Source: Plectrocnemia conspersa
Taxonomy: Eukaryota; Arthropoda; Insecta; Trichoptera; Polycentropodidae
Reading direction: 5' to 3'
NCBI GenBank assembly: GCA_009617715.1
Contig: VTFK01000301.1
Coordinates: 62,001-126,000 of the forward strand
DNA length: 64,000 nucleotides
The notes under the pieces are model-generated. The model was not told where the DNA came from, ran no database searches, and saw only the letters and a list, made by a program, of their open reading frames with translations. Both the position numbers and the translations under genes were made by a program. Within the stretch, counting starts at the first letter, position 1, and each line of letters opens with the position of its first letter. Below, one piece after another: positions 60,791 to 64,000 of this stretch.

Positions 60791-63700
60791 ATTGAATGGG
60801 TGTGAAAATTCCTGAAACTATATTATTTATCTTTGACGCATTCCTCATCATTGAGAGTCGTAGTCGAATTGATATAATTTGTACCCACAGGTAGCAATTT
60901 GTCTACAGTATTTGCGAACCTTTTTGCTTATAACTCAATGCATATTTAAAAATTTTAATATGTTTTTTTAGTCTCACTAATCGTATAAATCTTCTTAGTG
61001 ATGAAGAACTGCTTAATCTGAGTATTTTAGATTAAATTCTCCCTGATCTCTGTTAACTTATTTTATCTGCATCTAAAGATCAAATTGAAAATCTATTTTT
61101 GAAGACAATATTCATGCGTTTTTATTTTTAAAATATCCGCAAGAAGAGTTGGTTTTACTTATGCTTATTTAATGTAAATTATTAGGGATTTATTATTATT
61201 GTATTTTTAATTGCGATAGTCCGACCGAACTAGTTTATACCTGCAGACTTGCATAATGCATAAATTACAATATTTTTAAGTAGCATTTTTTTACTGGTAT
61301 TTTATTAAAAGCAAATATTTTTTTACTAGATAAGCAATACTCGATACAGCGTAATATTTTAGCTGGTTTTTAGTAAATATTTTTTTTATTTTGCATAGAG
61401 AGAAACTTATTGTTTCTTCTAATAACTCTAAAAACCTCGTGAAACATCGACTTTTTATGACAACTTTTTATAACATTGTATCAAGTCTCTTTAAACATAT
61501 AACATGTTGGTGGATAATGCAGTGGTATTATAAAAAGTTTAGATTTTTATCATCTTGCTGGTATATAGAAATAAAACTTTTATTGCAATCGATCACACAT
61601 GAAGCATCGTCTGTCGTAATCACTATTTTGCTATTTTAATGTTATTAAAAACTGTAAATATATCTTCGCCTCTCGTTTTTTAGTACGTATGTTACTTTAA
61701 AGTGTAAATATTTTATTGAAATGTTTCACTAAGTAATGAGCACTCGATCCCGTGTAAAATTATCGTTAGCTATTTTTTTATAATCGATACAGTTGGTTGA
61801 TACAATATAAAATAAAAATACATTTTTCCCTTTTTTCGTGTTAGTAATATTTTATTGTTGAACTCATGACTAAGTCTAAACATATTTTTTTTAATACTTT
61901 TTATAATTACTTGTTAAAAATTTAATTAAATAATAATTAGAGAGGGCTATCAACCCTTTCACCGTGTATTTATATAATCAACGTTCACGCCCGGCGCTGT
62001 TTTAAAATAATTAAAACTTAAGTTTTTTGTGTTAAAACACATTGTTTTACTAAAAATATGTCAATTTATTTTTTAAGTATTTTTTTATATTCATGAAAGT
62101 TAGAATAGTTGTTGAACATTCATCGTATCTAATATATTTACGAAATGTAGACAAACATTGCTACCACCTCTCTAAAGTGAACACGTGTTGTAAAATACAT
62201 TTCTAGCTTTTCATACTTTAACTCAAGCTAAAATTATATACTAGAAATGTTTTGGATCCTTGCTTTTAATGGTATGTTACTGTTGCAGTTTCTAGACCGC
62301 TATTCAATGAAAAAACGCTTCTTTAACAAAAGTTAAAATCCTAATAAACAATCAATAAATTAGATCAAATTTTACACTTGCTTGCTAGGTGTAGAGTATC
62401 AATAGTAATATTTTTTTTATAAATTACAAGTCATTCAAAATTAAGCTATAAACATATATTAAAATACGCTTTTTATAATAATCATAACTTTTAAATGCAT
62501 ACAATAAAAAAAAACATTGCCTTTGTCAAAAAAAAATACTATAAAAATATTTCGCGTAACCACACTAGCTTACTAATCTCATGTATTGGAGATTGTTTTA
62601 AAATAATAACAAGAAATTATTCCTTTAAACTGAGGCACAGGTTTTGGTTTTGGATTTTTGCTTAATATATTTAAATTAGCGCTTATTTCTTACCACCTAA
62701 ACTGTAAAAAGATTTTCTAAAAAAATAATTATATCTGTAGATGTATAATTATTATTTGTCCAATTGAAACGATAGCTTGGTACAGTACGTTTTTTTCTTA
62801 TCTGTGCTTACAATTTTTGTTCAGGTTTATAATACATTTATTTATAAGTAGTGGCTAGTTATTATCTATTTGGCGAATTTCTGGTTTTAATATTATTAAA
62901 AAATTCGATTATTTTCAATATTTAACTATAATGCCCACGTACTTATTGAGACACAATCTTTAAATATATTTTGTACAATATTATTCTTAATAATACTGGC
63001 AATTTTATCAAATAGCAATTTTCGTAAAAATAATATTAAACGGCTTAAGGTTTTTATATTTTATAAATTTCACATTTAAAATTGAATGTTAACCAAATAT
63101 CAACACATATATAATACATAATAACTATAATCGATAAATAGAACAAATTTATTTTGCTCCCCAAATCATATTAAATTACTTATTTTCTAATGCAACCTTT
63201 AGAAAGCACATATAATACAACTTTTGTTAAAAAAGTAAAAATATAAAGCAACGATAATATTCAAACATATTTTTTAAATTAATATATTTATTGATTCATT
63301 GCTTTATTTCCATGGATACCGTTAACCATAATGGATTTACTTGGACTGGAAACAAGATTATTGATTTTACGACGTAAAGGTTTCGCATTTACTATTTACA
63401 TTATTATTATTGTAACTGGTACATATATAACAACTCAATACGCATTTTAAAATTGTTAATCTTGGGTTAAATATCAAAATATTTTTTTATGTATATGTAT
63501 ATATGTTAAAATAACTTGATAGTTTTTATGTCTTATAATGTGACTAATTTTGCTTTAAATTGTTTATTAGTTTATTTTTTAAGAAAAACTGTTTCTTTTT
63601 AAATACAATAAATTCACATGTTAAAATATTTGATATCATTGTTTATCGATTAAAAAAAATATTAAATAATAAATAAATAAGACTTATACACAATATTTAT

Positions 63701-64000
63701 ACATTAAAAAAAATAGTATTAAAAATTTTTAACTTAAATGCATTGTTGTTCTTATGATTATTTAATGAGATTATTTTTAGATAAACTTAGTGTGAAGCTC
63801 AGGGATATTTAATTAATCTTGATTCAAATATTTAACGACTGTAAGATTTTAATTAAAAGTAAAGATTTAAACAGTGCAGTTGTTATCTACAAGCCGTATA
63901 AATATATAAATATAACAATACATTTTTATGGTGACAAATTATTTTATATACACTGTGCGCGACTGTGCAATTATCCAGGTTTTGATAAAGAAATCGTTTT
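60791..64000. other. long AT-rich noncoding stretch
   Basis: A/T-dominated to the end of the window. The 82-codon frame from 61391 has no family resemblance. No repeats or RNA genes identified. Confidence 0.55.

Overview
This 64 kb window looks like a gene-free stretch of a nuclear animal genome, most likely an insect or other arthropod. It is very AT-rich, at about 70% or more by eye. It has long poly-A/T and (TA)n tracts, and every recognisable protein-coding trace is a decayed transposable element of a kind common in arthropods: two mariner transposases, a Penelope-like retroelement with a GIY-YIG nuclease, and two non-LTR retrotransposon pieces. I found no intact host gene, no convincing exon chain, and no rRNA or functional tRNA. 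The longest open reading frames (up to 110 codons) are repeat-encoded, sit in (TA)n, or fall in unrecognised GC-richer islands. The species cannot be fixed from the sequence.

Layout. From 1 to 9.7 kb there is AT-rich spacer, with a perfect 23-bp-arm hairpin at 2.73 kb, GC-richer islands at 1.4, 4.6 and 7.4 kb, and a tRNA-derived SINE copy at 5.5 kb. From 9.7 to 16 kb there is an LTR-like promoter island, two further copies of the same SINE (12.4 and 13.9 kb), a broken mariner (14.0-14.5 kb) and another LTR-like island. From 19.3 to 22.4 kb there is the Penelope-like element, a GC-rich island of unknown nature, and a 207-bp segment between two (TA)n arrays that carries a hammerhead-ribozyme-like core. 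At 22.9-23.1 kb there is a cluster of PHO/YY1-type sites, including a near-perfect 26-bp palindrome. From 25 to 32.6 kb there are several small tandem or dispersed repeats, ending in a diverged ~550-bp tandem duplication. From 35 to 39.4 kb there are a second mariner, a non-LTR reverse transcriptase, and SINE-like and tandem repeats. From 42 to 45.7 kb there are three GC islands (GAGA tracts, an exact NRF1-type site), a ~150-bp (TA)n array and a small LINE piece. From 46 to 64 kb the sequence is mostly featureless and AT-rich, with scattered GC islands, one of which (50.2 kb) holds five ATTAG homeodomain-type cores within 123 bp.

Interpretation. Some fifteen to twenty compact CpG-containing islands of 150-500 bp, without reading frames I can recognise, are spaced through a gene desert. 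Several carry regulatory-looking motifs. The simplest reading is a large intron or intergenic regulatory desert of a developmental gene, peppered with old transposons. That reading is inference; the test is cross-species alignment. The best candidates for something not yet described are the SINE family seen three times (5.5, 12.4, 13.9 kb), a second tRNA-like family (27.7, 37.4, 54.2 kb), the 31.4-32.5 kb tandem duplication with a shared short peptide, and the 22.9-23.1 kb PHO/YY1 cluster.
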